In this document: positions 29,966-39,596 of the stretch, piece by piece | Numbering within the stretch: position 1 is the first letter of the stretch | How the letters are laid out: every line of letters starts with the position of its first letter | NCBI GenBank assembly: GCA_012845835.1 | Contig: JABAKD010000012.1 | Span: forward strand, 8,235,973-8,299,972 | From: Undaria pinnatifida | Taxonomy: Eukaryota > Sar > Phaeophyceae > Laminariales > Alariaceae | Reading direction: 5' to 3' | DNA: 64,000 nt | Position numbers and translations under genes: made by a program | The notes under the pieces: generated by a model | Seen by the model: the letters and a program-made list of their open reading frames with translations, nothing else | Database searches by the model: none | What the model was told of the DNA's origin: nothing

Positions 29966-30585
29966 GTCCTCCGGCGGATAGGGAAAAATAAAGCTTTAGC
30001 TCACCACACTTCCATTGAGCTTGACTCGTACATAGTTTTGGGATTAACGAGGCCTCTCGGCTGCGACCAGCCGGAGACTCCCACCCAGGGTTACTACTCC
30101 CGCGTTGGTTCTCTGGCGACCAACGCGGCATCTTGTCGCAGAGAGTAGGTACCCCAGTCAAATGAACACTAACAATACTGATGTCGTTGTCGGCGGTACA
30201 CCCCGCCGCTACGATGGGCGGGCGGGATGGTCTGTGTTTAATTCTCACCTTGTACTTGTCGTGCTGCTGTCGGGTATCGATGACAGCCACGGAGTGGGCT
30301 CACTCTGCACACTCTCCAAGTAACACCAGGAGGCTTTCCCGAAAAGGGGACGCCCTGCTGGCGTCCCCTCTTTTCTGGTTTCAGATTACTGTTGTAACAT
30401 TGCGACCTAGCTTAATTCGTACCTGGTACATAGTTTGGGCTTAATGGGGCATCTCTGCGGCGGCTTAAGATCACACCCATACTTGTTGCCCTTCCCCCTT
30501 ATTTCCATGCCGTCGCGTGTTGGTACCGAATTTGCGTGAGGATGGCTTCTTTTGCTGATTATCCCCAAACTTCTAGTTGAGTCCC
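29966..30585. other. DIRS-flanking region with hairpin and short repeats
   Basis: 29967-30010 is a short inverse match of 49680-49725 ('ctttatttttcccc-tccgcc' complement). 30025-30095 and 30418-30490 resemble each other ('acatagtttTGGG-ttaa-g'). 30342-30374 is a hairpin: AAAAGGGGACGCC, loop CTGCT, GGCGTCCCCTCTTTT. If the DIRS element extends this far, these may be its terminal repeats. That is not proven. Confidence 0.4.
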
Positions 30586-31990
30586 TTATGGGATTGGCTG
30601 CCCTCGGTTGTCCCGACGGAAAGCCACGTACGAGTCCGCAAACCCCTCCGACAGTGGCAGAGCGTCTGCGTCTATGAACGCCGTGTCGCGCGAGCGCTTA
30701 GCTCCTCGTGACCTCGCTGCTGACGCCGTCACCCCTACGTATCGGCCGGCGACTGCCGCAGACTTCTATCCGACATACTCCATGAGGACGCCCATGGCCG
30801 TACCATCCATGCGGTGGCTAGCCACCCCCCTTATCCGTAAAGAGTGCAACGCATACCGCTTACCCTCCATACCCGTTGCACGCAGGTGAGCCTGGAGGTT
30901 CGCGGTCATCTGCGCTGGTGTCAACGCTAGATTCCCTTTCTCCTCGTTTTCTCGGACGCTCGGGTGCAGAAAACCTGAGCCCTATGCTAGGGCCCACTGC
31001 ATGGACGCTGCGGCCTGTCGGTACTCGATCATAGCGGCCACCGCGCCAAATTCGCGACAGTTGGTGTTCCTCCTCACCACTACCGCTTGGGAGGTTTCCC
31101 GTAGATTTTTCCCAAAGAGGAAATTGAAAATGAACCCCTTTCCCCCGGGCATCTGCATCACTTGTGCCGCGACCGCTACAGACAATTCGAACCCGCGCTT
31201 CATCGTGTGGAATGCCACGCAAGAAATCGCCACGTCTCGGACCATGGCGAAGCGTTCTGCCAATGTCGGCAAGGTGGCTCCGCGTCGTCGCATGTCTGTG
31301 ACCAACCTTCGCAACTGGCTCGCCACAAGCGGGGGCGCCTGTTTCACCGACACTCCCCCTCGTCGCTGCTCTTCCTGCGCGTTGGCCAAGTATCCCCTTA
31401 CGAGCGGGCTCGCTACTGGATTTCCCCGTTGCTTAGCGGGGTCTCAGTCACTGTGCTTGCCGAGCTGTTTTATCATGGCACATTTCAACTTCGACACCTG
31501 CCCTTTGTCTAGGGATGCTGCTGCGTACCGCTTCCTACACTTGCCCCCCGGTCTACACTGTGCGTTGCCGTCCAAACCCACCCCGGGACACGTAACGGCG
31601 TGCACCAATTTTGGTGTCGTTCCCGTGCGAGTCTAGCCAACATAGCCACTCGAAAACGTCTACGTCAGTAGCGGTCATCCAGCCCCTTTTGTTCGACGTC
31701 TGCGCCCGAAGAAACGCGTCAAAATTGTCCGCTACCCGGCACTTCCGCTGTTGGCCGGCCTTCCCTACCAGCGCCTCCAACACCTCTGCTGCTCGCTCGT
31801 GTAGCTTACTATCCACGATTTTAACAGGCGCCCCGGTGGTTCGGGGTATCGGGGGGGCTCTGTACGCAGGGTGCCTGTATGACTGACAGTACGTGTATGA
31901 GCCAATGTGAATTGCCTGGCACTCTGTGCAGAGCACTCGTGGGATCAAATCGACCGCCCGCGCCGCCCCGTAAGGGAGCGCATCCAACGC
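30586..31990 (-). pseudogene. Tyrosine recombinase (YR) of the DIRS-like element
   Basis: Three frame segments make up one YR. Segment 31987-31553 carries the N-terminal core-binding region (FLRAQTSNKRGWMTATDVDV, then WLCWLDSHGN). Segment 31434-30982 carries GNPVASPLVRGYLANAQEEQ, the first catalytic Arg (HTMKRGFELS, codon near 31196) and the Lys region (FLFGKNLRET, near 31109). Segment 30909-30586 carries the H-x-x-R box (LHSLRIRGVASH, 30835-30846) and the catalytic Tyr (AGRYVG, codon 30739-30741). An in-frame TAG at 30766-30768 sits where relatives have Trp. The frame ends at TAA 30586. The catalytic residues are all present, but the frame breaks at about 31500 and 30950 make it a pseudogene. 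Confidence 0.85.
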
Positions 31991-32145
31991 TCCGTCCGCG
32001 TGTCGCTAGTGCCAGGCCGACCCACCCGGGAATACGGGGGGAAGGGGACCGGGAGGCCACGCACGCGCGGGGAAAACAGGGCGCAGGCAGGGAAGGGGAG
32101 GGAGGGGGGGTTCGCTCCGTTGCCTACTGCTCCCGCGTCGGAAAT

Positions 32146-33200
32146 CTACCGCGACCGCGCGCATGCCGTGCTGCACGCACACGTGGTCGCGCACGCCGTC
32201 CCGATGGTGGGGTAATCGGAACCACCTGCCTTTGGCAGCGCGAGCGCCCGTACCGTCGCGCAGCTGACCTGCGGAACCACGTCAGGCACAACGATCATGG
32301 CGTGTGCTCTACAATCGGCGAAGTGTTGCACGGCGTGCCCCACCATGACCGGGGGTGGGTAGCAGTATCCAAACGTCGGCGTGTTCTCTACCGGCATGGC
32401 GACCGCGTTTTGGCTAAAGAAGTCCACCCCCGCCGACCCTTTGCAGTGGTACCACGAAAGGAATGGCAACCGCCGCCTTTCGCCCGCCCCCGTTGCGGGG
32501 CTTTCCTGGGCGTTCTCGGAAGGTGCCATAAGGTCGACGAGAAACTCCCCGGAAAAATCTCGTAAGCGCTTAAATACCGCCGGCCGAAGACGGATGATTT
32601 CGGCCCTTCCTGGTCTAGTGATTGCGTCCACAGATTGGTTCTCTGCCGTCGGTACCCATCTCAGGGAGAGCCAGAAGCCCTGGTCTATCAGCAGTCCGTG
32701 GGTGGTTGGGTATCTCGATCGACCCTTTTTAAACTCTGTCCACCATGGAGCGGTTGTCTAACATCCATTACCAGCTGCGCGTGGCGGAGTTGTCCTGGGT
32801 GTGCTCGGCCGCACTCCGTCAGCCCTTCGAGCAGCGCAAACCTCTCTTTTTTCGTAAATGTGCCGAAACAATCACTCGTGGGGGAACCCCCCGCCCGCGG
32901 ATCATTCGCCTCCTGGCATCGACACAACTCCACCCCACTGGTCAGACGATGCGTCGAAAGCGGCGACGGTAGCCTGTCAGGTGTACTGGCGCGGTTTGTA
33001 CCACGGGCCCTCCTGGGCCGTTGCCGACAGGCTTCGCCATATGTTGAGCTCCGCACACAGATCGGGTTTACTGCTCAAATGTATCTCCCACCCGTTTGCC
33101 TTCGCGATTGCTGCCAACATGTAGTGCGTGCACAAGGACGCCGGTCGGATCGCGACAGACATGCTGACGCACTTGCCCGCGATTTTCTCCAGCATCTGTT
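32146..33200 (-). pseudogene. RNase H and connecting domain of the DIRS-like element
   Basis: 33195-32977 reads LEKIAGKCVSMSVAIRPASL, typical of the region between RT and RNase H in DIRS-like pol. 33056-32690 contains CRCQEANDPRAGG. Near 32680 the frame changes to FWLSLRWVPTAENQSVDAIT, the RNase H end motif. 32600-32250 contains VDLMAPSENAQ, LPFLSWYHC, GVDFFSQN and FGYCYPPPVMVGHAVQHFAD, then MIVVPD. This post-RNase-H segment is characteristic of YR retroelements. At least one frameshift lies near 32745. Confidence 0.8.
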
Positions 33201-33269
33201 TGCGTGCTCCAGCACTGCGTGGATCAGGGCATGAAACTTCCGGAGCTTGTCTTCCGAGCCCCGGAATGA

Positions 33270-33862
33270 GGTGGTGCTCGAATCACAACATCCCGAGGTA
33301 CCGTTGTATCTTTGACGGCTTCAGGTCGCACTTGGTGTCCGACAAGAAATAGCCGCAAAAGCACGAGACCAACATACCCGTGTAAAAAGCCTCTGCGGCG
33401 GACAACCATTGCACCTTGTCAGAGCACCCGAATGTGGAAGTGAAGTTCCCGTACCACGCGTCTGAAGGTGTTATTACTTCGGGAGATTTTCTGAAAAAAA
33501 CTCGAAAGTGAGCTGAGGACACGCCGCGGTTGATGTTTTGATGTTTTGCCTCTTTCACAATACTAGTCATGGCGTACTCATCTGCCGCGCAGCGTATTGG
33601 GTGAGACTTAACCACCCCCATAGTTACGGCTGAACATGACCAGGGCCGTCTCCCTCTCTCCGCAGCACGTATGGCGACCAACCTTCGCGGCTATCTGCGG
33701 GTGGCAAAGCTGCCGAGCCACTTCACGATGCACTACTTTTGAGTGGGAGGCTCCCTCAGCAAATCCCTTGCAGGGGCGGCCGTGGACGAGATCATGAAAG
33801 CTCATGGCTGGAAGACGAAGCCAGTTGCGAAGCACCACATCGGGGCGACCTGCAGTGGACAC
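33270..33862 (-). pseudogene. Reverse transcriptase remnant of the DIRS-like element
   Basis: The clearest RT piece is 33400-33290 (minus): SAAEAFYTGML, then CGYFLSDTKCDLKPSKIQRY and LG, the end of the palm and thumb with its S..KC.L.P......YLG pattern. Upstream, 33862-33608 is open but unassigned. The Y-x-D-D box was not found, so the palm core is probably deleted. Confidence 0.65.
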
Positions 33863-33884
33863 GTGCAGGGTAGCAAGAGAGAAC

Positions 33885-34130
33885 GTGGCCAGAGTTACGC
33901 AGACGCTAGCGAGTTACCACTGTCGCCAGAGTTTGAAAAGAATTTTGCAGCGTGTGCGGGAAAAGATTAAGGCAGTGTTAAGAAAGTTTGGGTTATGTAG
34001 TTCTGCCCCGGACCAGTGGTCAACTAAAAATACAATCCAAGGAGGCGTAAGGAGGTGTGGGCGAGACCACAGGCCGGCGCACGAGGCCTCATCAAATCCA
34101 ATACTTACATTAACAGATCCACGGTAGTGG
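33885..34130 (+). pseudogene. Duplicated exon-like block (copy of 37388-37632)
   Basis: The frame ARVTQTLASYHCRQSLKRIL, then QRVRE(K/R)I(K/E)A, is kept in both copies with mostly conservative changes. The second copy ends soon after at a TAG. The basic, heptad-like helix could be a coiled-coil segment. It marks the boundary of the DIRS element and the start of the coiled-coil locus. Confidence 0.45.
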
Positions 34131-34394
34131 ATTGCTTTTGGGCCAGACTCGAGCTAGCATTTACATACGTGAGGCAGGGGATGCCGTGCACTATGTTTCG
34201 TAAAAAACAAGCCTTTCTTTTCATTCGACATTTCCTGTTTTGTTTCACTTTTTTCCTTTGTAGTGAAACCCACACATTTTCGCATTCCTGAATACGGGCA
34301 TCATGCTTTGGTCGTTTTTATTGGCATGCAAGGCTTTGGTCTATTGTTGTTACTTACTCTTGTGCTCCCCGATGCCCACCTTCCAACCGCTCAG

Positions 34395-34443
34395 CGTTCG
34401 CGGGACGAGGCCATGGAGAGCAAGCTTGCAGCTGTGAAGCGAG
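34395..34443 (+). CDS. Coiled-coil locus exon a, copy 1 (49 nt)
   Basis: Acceptor 'accgctcag', donor GTGATT (weak). Encodes RSRDEAMESKLAAVKR, a charged heptad-like helix. The copy at 38786-38834 is identical except Met to Val and has a strong GTGAGT donor. About 275 bases upstream are shared with 38514-38785 and 29817-29960. Confidence 0.5.
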
Positions 34444-34447
34444 GTGA

Positions 34448-34750
34448 TTAGACCGTAGATTGGAGAGCGCCATCGGTTGAAAACATTGATTGGAGAGCGT
34501 AGACGGTTGGGGAGCGTTGATTGGGGAGTGTCCACGGTTGGAGATTGTTGATTGGAGAGCGTGGACGACTGGAGAGCCTCCACGAGTCACGCGTGTTGAG
34601 TGGAGGGTGTTGGCGGTTGGAAAGTTGATGGGAAAGTTTTCGCAGTTGCGGTTGAAGAGCGTTGATTGGAGCGTGTTCACGGTTGGAGAAGGTGGATTGG
34701 AGGTGTTAATAATTAGAGAGCGTGGCTGAAAGAACGTTATTTGGACGACG
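34448..34750 (+). repeat. Minisatellite after exon a, copy 1
   Basis: About ten degenerate units of 'gattggagagcgt-gacggtt' form (25-35 bases), lying just downstream of exon a's donor. The same satellite is at the same place after copy 2 (38845-39140). Confidence 0.8.
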
Positions 34751-35183
34751 TTGCGATTTTGTGGAACCTCTTGCACCGAACTTTGGCGTGTCTTAGCAGT
34801 GTGCCGTTGTTGGAGCACTCAACTGCTTGAGGTGGCCCTTGTGTGGATCAGCAACGAAGGTGTAACTTTCACGCTCTTCGCTTGTCGTCTATTTCCCATC
34901 GTATGGCGTGCGCTGATTGTGGAGTTGGTTGGATTCAGGGTGTCTGGAGGAGTCCCAGATGACGTATAGTAGCAGACGACGCTGACCAGCGAACGAGCAA
35001 TTCTTTCGAAAATGGAACATCCTCGAGTATAGTTCCGATTGCAACTCCTATTTATACCGCATTCGTAGACAAGGTGCAAACCAAGGCAATGTCACGTTTG
35101 AGTATCCCCCGCTATCGCCCCCCCCGATGAAACATCCTACTTTTTTGTTTCGACCGCAACTTACATATATGCTGCGTTCGTAG
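34750..35183 (+). repeat. Duplicated intron region of the coiled-coil locus, copy 1
   Basis: Matches 39140-39590 ('ttgcgattttgtggaacct', 'ggtgtaactttcacgctctt', 'catcctcgagtatagttccg'). An exon-like start 'cattcgtag|acaaggtgca' occurs near 35073. Confidence 0.75.
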
Positions 35184-35340
35184 ACAAGGAGAATGCTGAG
35201 GCTGCCATGGTGCGGCTTCAGAATGAGATGAACGCGAGCGCGATGGCGAACGAGGGCAAAATGATGACCCTTCAGCGCCGGCTTGAGGTCGCCAACGGTG
35301 TATCCAAGACACTCCGGGGAATGCGGAAGAAGGCAAGATG
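35184..35340 (+). CDS. Coiled-coil locus exon b with one module
   Basis: Acceptor 'gcgttcgtag'. It reads KENAEAAMVRLQNEMNASAM, then ANEGKMMTLQRRLEVANG, a clear coiled-coil helix. The module (M.ASA.A.EGEMATLQRRLEV.ERGW) occurs six more times at 39597-40790. The 3' end is uncertain: no consensus donor was found before the frame stops at the TGA near 35340. Confidence 0.45.
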
Positions 35341-35479
35341 ACCCTTAACAAACTGTTTATAGAAGGCGAGAATTCAGAGATTAATCCAGTGTATGCAACG
35401 AAAACAGGATAAAACGACACCGCACTCCCGATAAGGTCGGATGAGAAGGAAACCAGAGCGGTGAGCGTTTTGTACTAAT

Positions 35480-36010
35480 TCAGGAAAAAAAAAAAAATCG
35501 TAAGCCTACTTGGCTTTAGTGCATAGCCCCTTTTTATGTCTTGTCGGAAATAGCGGTGTGTTTTCGTAAAACGAAATCGATACCACTGGATTGGTGGATG
35601 ATTTAACTAGAGCATCTTATAGTAGTCTAGATGGTGAAATGTTTCGTGGTGTACGTGTCTGGCAAGTGTTTCGTCTTTCTGGACGTTTCGCTTTCGACGG
35701 CGAGCAGGAACATGCGGGGGAACTTGCCTGTCGCCTGAAGCGTAGCAAGCAGGCAGGTTCGGTCGCGAAAGTTCTCAAGGCAAGAAGAAGCCAAGACCTG
35801 ACTCGTCTTCAGATCTGCGGTAGTCAGGTCTTGGCTTTGTTGTGCCATGAAAAATTCCGCGTCCTCACGTGCCTGCTTGCTTTGCTGCAGGCGAGAGGCG
35901 AGTTCCCCCGCATGTTCCTGCTCGCCATCGAAAGCGCAACGCCCAGAAAGACGAAAAACTTACCAGATACGTATAGCATTATATTTGCTACGGACCGAGA
36001 TGCAGGTGAG
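35480..36010 (+). repeat. Duplicated block containing palindrome 1 (copy at 40790-41340)
   Basis: Begins 'aagcctacttggctttag' and includes 'cttgtcggaaatagcggtgt'. Most of the block is the palindrome described separately. Confidence 0.8.
35658..35967. repeat. Palindrome 1, 310 bp
   Basis: Arms 35658-35803 and 35822-35967 are complements at about 85-90 percent, centred at 35812 with an 18-base loop. The left arm reads EQEHAGELACRLKRSKQAGS on the plus strand, helix-like and charged, and the right arm gives a similar peptide on the minus strand. A diverged second copy is at 40990-41250. The palindrome therefore predates the locus duplication. Confidence 0.85.
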
Positions 36011-36528
36011 GCGCTATTGGCTGGAATCGTAAAGGGTAAGGTACAATTTGAAAGCCCCAAACTGTATTCAGTAGTACCCCTCTTCAATGTTAACTGCTAA
36101 GGGGCCCATGCAAAGCGACCTATACAACACGTATTGGCTTTCTTAAAACAGCGTGCAGCAGTACAGTAACCAAGTATGTGAGGTGTGATGTCTTGGCGCC
36201 TTTTGTAATAGTATGATCTACGATGCATGATGAGCGATGCGTGGTTAATTGTAAGGCCTCAAGCGACTATTTGAGGAGGTGGAGCGTGACGGGGAGGCTG
36301 TTCGAGACAAGCTGCAAGATGGACCCTCCTCCAATTTGTATACACCCATGCGAAGTAGATAGTGTTATAGGTCTTTTAGATGCAAGGACGCTTCGTGTTG
36401 AAATGTTTGGTGGTGCATGATGTACGGTGTTGCGATCTGTGATTGATGATAAGACCTCTTGGAAATTGGCGGGGCGCTTACATCCGTCCGTCGGCTTCTG
36501 TTGTTTTTGCTTGGCTCGGCTTGAACAG
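36011..36528. other. Intron-like sequence
   Basis: No exon recognised. A short local similarity ('gcatgatg-gcgatgcgtggttaattg' versus 'gtgcatgatgtacggtgttg') suggests old duplication at 36220 and 36412. Confidence 0.35.
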
Positions 36529-36629
36529 GACGCCGTGGACTTGAAGAAAGTCCAGGCAGAATATGCATTTGTCGTGCAAGGGCTGCAGAGCAGCAACGCG
36601 GAAACGCAGGCGCTTCACGCCAAGGGCCA
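36529..36629 (+). CDS. Coiled-coil locus exon c (101 nt)
   Basis: Acceptor 'gcttgaacag', donor GTGAGTG, phase 0 to 2. Encodes DAVDLKKVQAEYAFVVQGLQ, then SSNAETQALHAKG, helix-forming with heptad-spaced hydrophobics. Both splice sites are consensus. A single copy was seen; the matching part of copy 2 of the locus was not found. Confidence 0.55.
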
Positions 36630-37029
36630 GTGAGTGCACCCCTCGTCCTTGGCCCGACTTGTAACCGTTTTTGCAACTGCATTGTTAATAGACAGTAGTT
36701 GGGGGACAAGCTGCTTGGAATTTCAGCATAGAGAATTGTCGTTTCAGCAGTTTACCGGGTCAAAACTACTGGTTGCTTCTGGTGAAAATACGTCGAAACA
36801 CTAACTCCATGCGATGTTGCATCCCAACGGTTGGTGTAGTTGTATGCACAGTTGTATGAGCAAGAGGTTTATTCCTACGTAGGCCCCAGCCTTACCCGGC
36901 AAAGACATGCTGAGAGAGAAATGATCGCAAGTCTCTGTTGGGTCAGTTTCATGTTTGCTGGTTTGTGTTGTGTATTGTTGTGCCTGCTTTTCGGGCGCAT
37001 AATGGCTCCCTGCAGCTTCCGATGGACTT

Positions 37030-37270
37030 CGTGTTGAAACGATGGATTAAGCGAGTGTCAAAACGAGACTGGGCGTGTGTTAAATTGGTTTAGCTCGCGT
37101 TGAACCGATGGCCTTGGCGTGTGTTGAAACGATGGCCTTGGCGTGTGTTGAAACGATTGACTTGGCGTGTGTTGAAACGGTGGACTTAAGCGTGTATTGA
37201 AGATATGGATCTACAGCAGCTTGTGTCGAAACGATGGGCTTGGTGCGTGTTGAAGTGATGGACCTGCAGT
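37030..37270. repeat. 27-bp minisatellite, about 9 units
   Basis: Units of 'gcgtgtgttgaaacgatgg' plus 8 bases. Because 27 is a multiple of 3, the minus strand stays open for 68 codons as a 9-residue repeat (IVSTHAKAI). The frame is a by-product and is not called as a gene. Confidence 0.85.
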
Positions 37271-37387
37271 AGTAGTCTCTCAACACTGTGGCGAATGAGG
37301 AGCGTTTATAGTAACTGCAGCGAACGAGGTGTGTTTAGAGTAACTTTGTACTTGTGGTGCGGGTGATGGTTGTCTTTCTTGACCAGG

Positions 37388-37632
37388 GCCAGAGTTACAC
37401 AGACGCTAGCGAGTTACCATTTTCGCCAGAGTTTGAAGTGGAATTTGCAGCGTGTGCGGGAAAGGATTGAGGCAATGTTAACGAATTTTGAGTAGGCCAA
37501 CTTCGCGCCGGGCCAGTGGTCAACTAACAGTACGATCCTAGGAGGCGCCACGAAGAATGGACGGGACCACAGGCCGGCGAAGGAGGCCTAATCCAATCCA
37601 ATACTTACATTAACAAATCCACGGTAGTGAAA
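37388..37632 (+). pseudogene. Duplicated exon-like block (copy of 33885-34130)
   Basis: Reads ARVTQTLASYHFRQSLKWNL, then QRVRERIEAMLTNF and a stop. Shares 'gggccagtggtcaactaa' and 'atccaatacttacattaaca' with copy 1. The downstream 37680-37820 stretch has a weaker repeat of 'aggaggcc-aat-caatcaat'. Confidence 0.45.
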
Positions 37633-38043
37633 CCGAATACAACAACAGTTCGCTTACGCTTGTATACCCATATCGTATGCAGGTACTAACCCCGCGAGGA
37701 GTATGTGATACGCCAGTCCACTCAGCGCGGGGGAAAAGTACCAGATGAGACCTCCTGTCGGCGCAGGAGGCCCAATGCAATCAATACTTACAACAAATGA
37801 TCCACCGTACAGTAATGAGACAGAATACAGCAGTAAAATAGTCAGATCCCTTCGATGGGCTTAATTTGCACAAACAATGGAACCATCGATTATGTCTAAA
37901 TGCCCAAGAATTTGTATCGAAAACAGGTCACGTCTTCTTTGCGCCCCCGTAAACCTCGGGAGTAGATTTGGTCACAATCTGTCTTGATAATAGATATATA
38001 TATATAAATATTGGTGCGGTGTTGCGATTGTGTGCCGTAACAG

Positions 38044-38203
38044 ATTGAGGCTGGAGAAGGCCGAGCAGGAGCGAGACGAGGCTCTGAAGACTGTGGCCAC
38101 ACTAGTGTCGGAGAAGGAGGGGCAGCTGGACAGCCATCGCCGTCTCCTCAAGGGGGCCCAGGACCGGGAGCTCGCCTTAGTCGAGAAGCTCAAGCACGCC
38201 GAG
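38044..38203 (+). CDS. Coiled-coil locus exon d (160 nt)
   Basis: Acceptor 'gccgtaacag', donor GTATTC. Read as 1 + 159 nt it encodes LRLEKAEQERDEALKTVATL, VSEKEGQLDSHRRLLKGAQD and RELALVEKLKHAE. This is the strongest coding signal in the window: a long, highly charged coiled coil with regular heptads in a locally GC-rich 160-base block that ends sharply at AT-rich intron. No specific family assigned. Coiled-coil composition alone does not indicate function. Confidence 0.65.
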
Positions 38204-38217
38204 GTATTCATGTATTT

Positions 38218-38785
38218 CCTTGATTTTGCAATGCCTGAAATATGCAGGTATACCCGCACAGAGGTCAGATGTCACTGTGCTCAGTACCTTCGCTAACGTG
38301 GGTGGGTGGTTTGTTTCCCTGACATTTTTCGCTAAGCCCGTGGTCTAAAAATCTTACCATATTTGGTTGTGTTTATCGTCTCCAAAAAGGAAACCATACC
38401 ATCTGCTTTTCCACCCGTTTACATCTTTATGGCCCTTGTAATATATGTCGTCTCCTCGACCCAAAAATATTAATAATACAGCGTATGTCAGATACAGAAA
38501 GAGAATAATGCGCAATTGCTTTTGGAACGGGCTCGAGTTAATATTTACAGTCGTGAGGCAAGGGATGCCGTGCGCTATTTTTCGTAAAAAACAAGCCTTT
38601 TTTTTCATTCGACAGTTCCTCTTTTGCTTCATTGCTTCACGTTTTTGTTTTTTAGTGAAACCCACACAATTACACTCTCCTGAAAACTGGCATCATGTTT
38701 TGGTCGTTTTTACTGGCATGCAAGGCTTTGGTTTATTTTGTTACCTACTGTTGTGCTCCCCGATGCCCACCTTCCAACCGCTCAG
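38218..38785 (+). repeat. Intron region shared with 29511-29965 and 34128-34394
   Basis: Begins 14 bases after the donor of exon d with 'cttgattttgcaatgcctga' and runs to the acceptor of exon a copy 2. Confidence 0.8.
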
Positions 38786-38834
38786 CGTTCGCGGGACGAG
38801 GCCGTGGAGAGCAAGCTTGCAGCTGTGAAGCGAG
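38786..38834 (+). CDS. Coiled-coil locus exon a, copy 2 (49 nt)
   Basis: Acceptor 'accgctcag', donor GTGAGTAG. Encodes RSRDEAVESKLAAVKR. It differs from copy 1 by one residue while the surrounding introns have many indels, which suggests selection on the exon or at least a recent copy. Confidence 0.55.
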
Positions 38835-38844
38835 GTGAGTAGGT

Positions 38845-39140
38845 TGAAGAGCGCTATCGATGGAAAACGTTGATTGGAGAGCGTAGACGGTTGGAGAGCG
38901 TTGATTGGAAAGTGTCCACGGTTGGAGAAGGTGGATTGGAGGGTGTTGCCAATCGGAGAGCCTCCACGAGTCACGCGTGTTGAGTGGAGGGCGTTGGCGG
39001 TTGGAAATTTGATCGGAAAGTTTTCACAGTTGAAGAGCGATGATGGTTGAAGGGCGTTGATTGGACCGTGTTCACGATTGGAGAAAGTGGATTGGAGGGT
39101 GTTGACATATGGAGAGCGTGGATGAAAGAACGTTATTTGG
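38845..39140 (+). repeat. Minisatellite after exon a, copy 2
   Basis: Same 'gattggagagcgt-gacggtt' units as 34448-34750, with different unit number and order. Confidence 0.8.
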
Positions 39141-39596
39141 ACGACGTTGCGATTTTGTGGAACCTTTGGCGCCGAACGTTGGCGTGTCCTAGCAGTGTAC
39201 CGTTGTTGGAGCGCTCAACTGGTTGAGGTGGGCCTGGTGTTGATCAGCAACAAAGGTGTAACTTTCACGCTCTTCGCGTGTCGTCTATTTCCCATCGTAT
39301 CGCGTGCGCTGATTGTGGAGTTGGTTGGATGCAGGAGGTCTGGAGGAGTCCCAGATGACGTACAGCAGTAGTAGATGACGCAACCAGCGAAGGAGCGATT
39401 ATTTTCGAACATGGAACATCCTCGAGTATAGTTCCGATTGCAACTCCTATTTATACCGCATTCGTAGCCAAGGAGCAAGCCAAGGCAATGTCACTTTTGA
39501 GTATCCCCCGCTATCGCCCCCCCCCGATGAAACATCCTACTTTTTTGTTACGATCGCAACTTCTATATATGCTGTGTTCGTAGGCAAGGAGAATGC
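39141..39596 (+). repeat. Duplicated intron region, copy 2
   Basis: Matches 34750-35200, including 'cgtag|gcaaggagaatgctg' at the exon b acceptor near 39583. In this copy the exon after GKENAEA turns directly into an inverted module. Confidence 0.75.

Larger units (their letters stand above)
30586..33862 (-). mobile_element. Decayed DIRS-order (tyrosine recombinase) retrotransposon
   Basis: On the minus strand, remnants follow in the order reverse transcriptase (33862-33270), RNase H with its downstream domain (33200-32146) and tyrosine recombinase (31990-30586). This is the layout of DIRS-like elements, which integrate with a tyrosine recombinase instead of a DDE integrase. Several frameshifts and stops make it inactive. 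The upstream limit is near 33885, where sequence shared with the coiled-coil locus begins, so the 5' end (gag region) is probably missing. Local composition is GC-richer than the flanks. DIRS, PAT and Ngaro cannot be told apart without the terminal repeats. Confidence 0.85.

Noticed and set aside
30342-30374. Bacterial rho-independent terminator and hence bacterial contamination
   Set aside because: The hairpin is isolated, there are no bacterial genes around it, and it lies beside a eukaryotic YR retroelement.
31001-31636. Plus-strand 211-codon open frame as a gene
   Set aside because: It is the antisense of the tyrosine recombinase remnant, whose catalytic motifs are on the minus strand.
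31879-32565. Plus-strand 228-codon open frame as a gene
   Set aside because: It is antisense to the RNase H/recombinase region of the DIRS-like element. GC-rich composition keeps it open.
34448-34750. CRISPR-like spacing in GATTGGAGAGCG units
   Set aside because: Units are degenerate and of variable length, and the same array follows the duplicated exon at 38.8 kb.
37030-37270. CRISPR array, suggested by regular 27-bp repeats
   Set aside because: Units are contiguous without unique spacers, the genome is eukaryotic, and no cas-like genes are present. It is a minisatellite.
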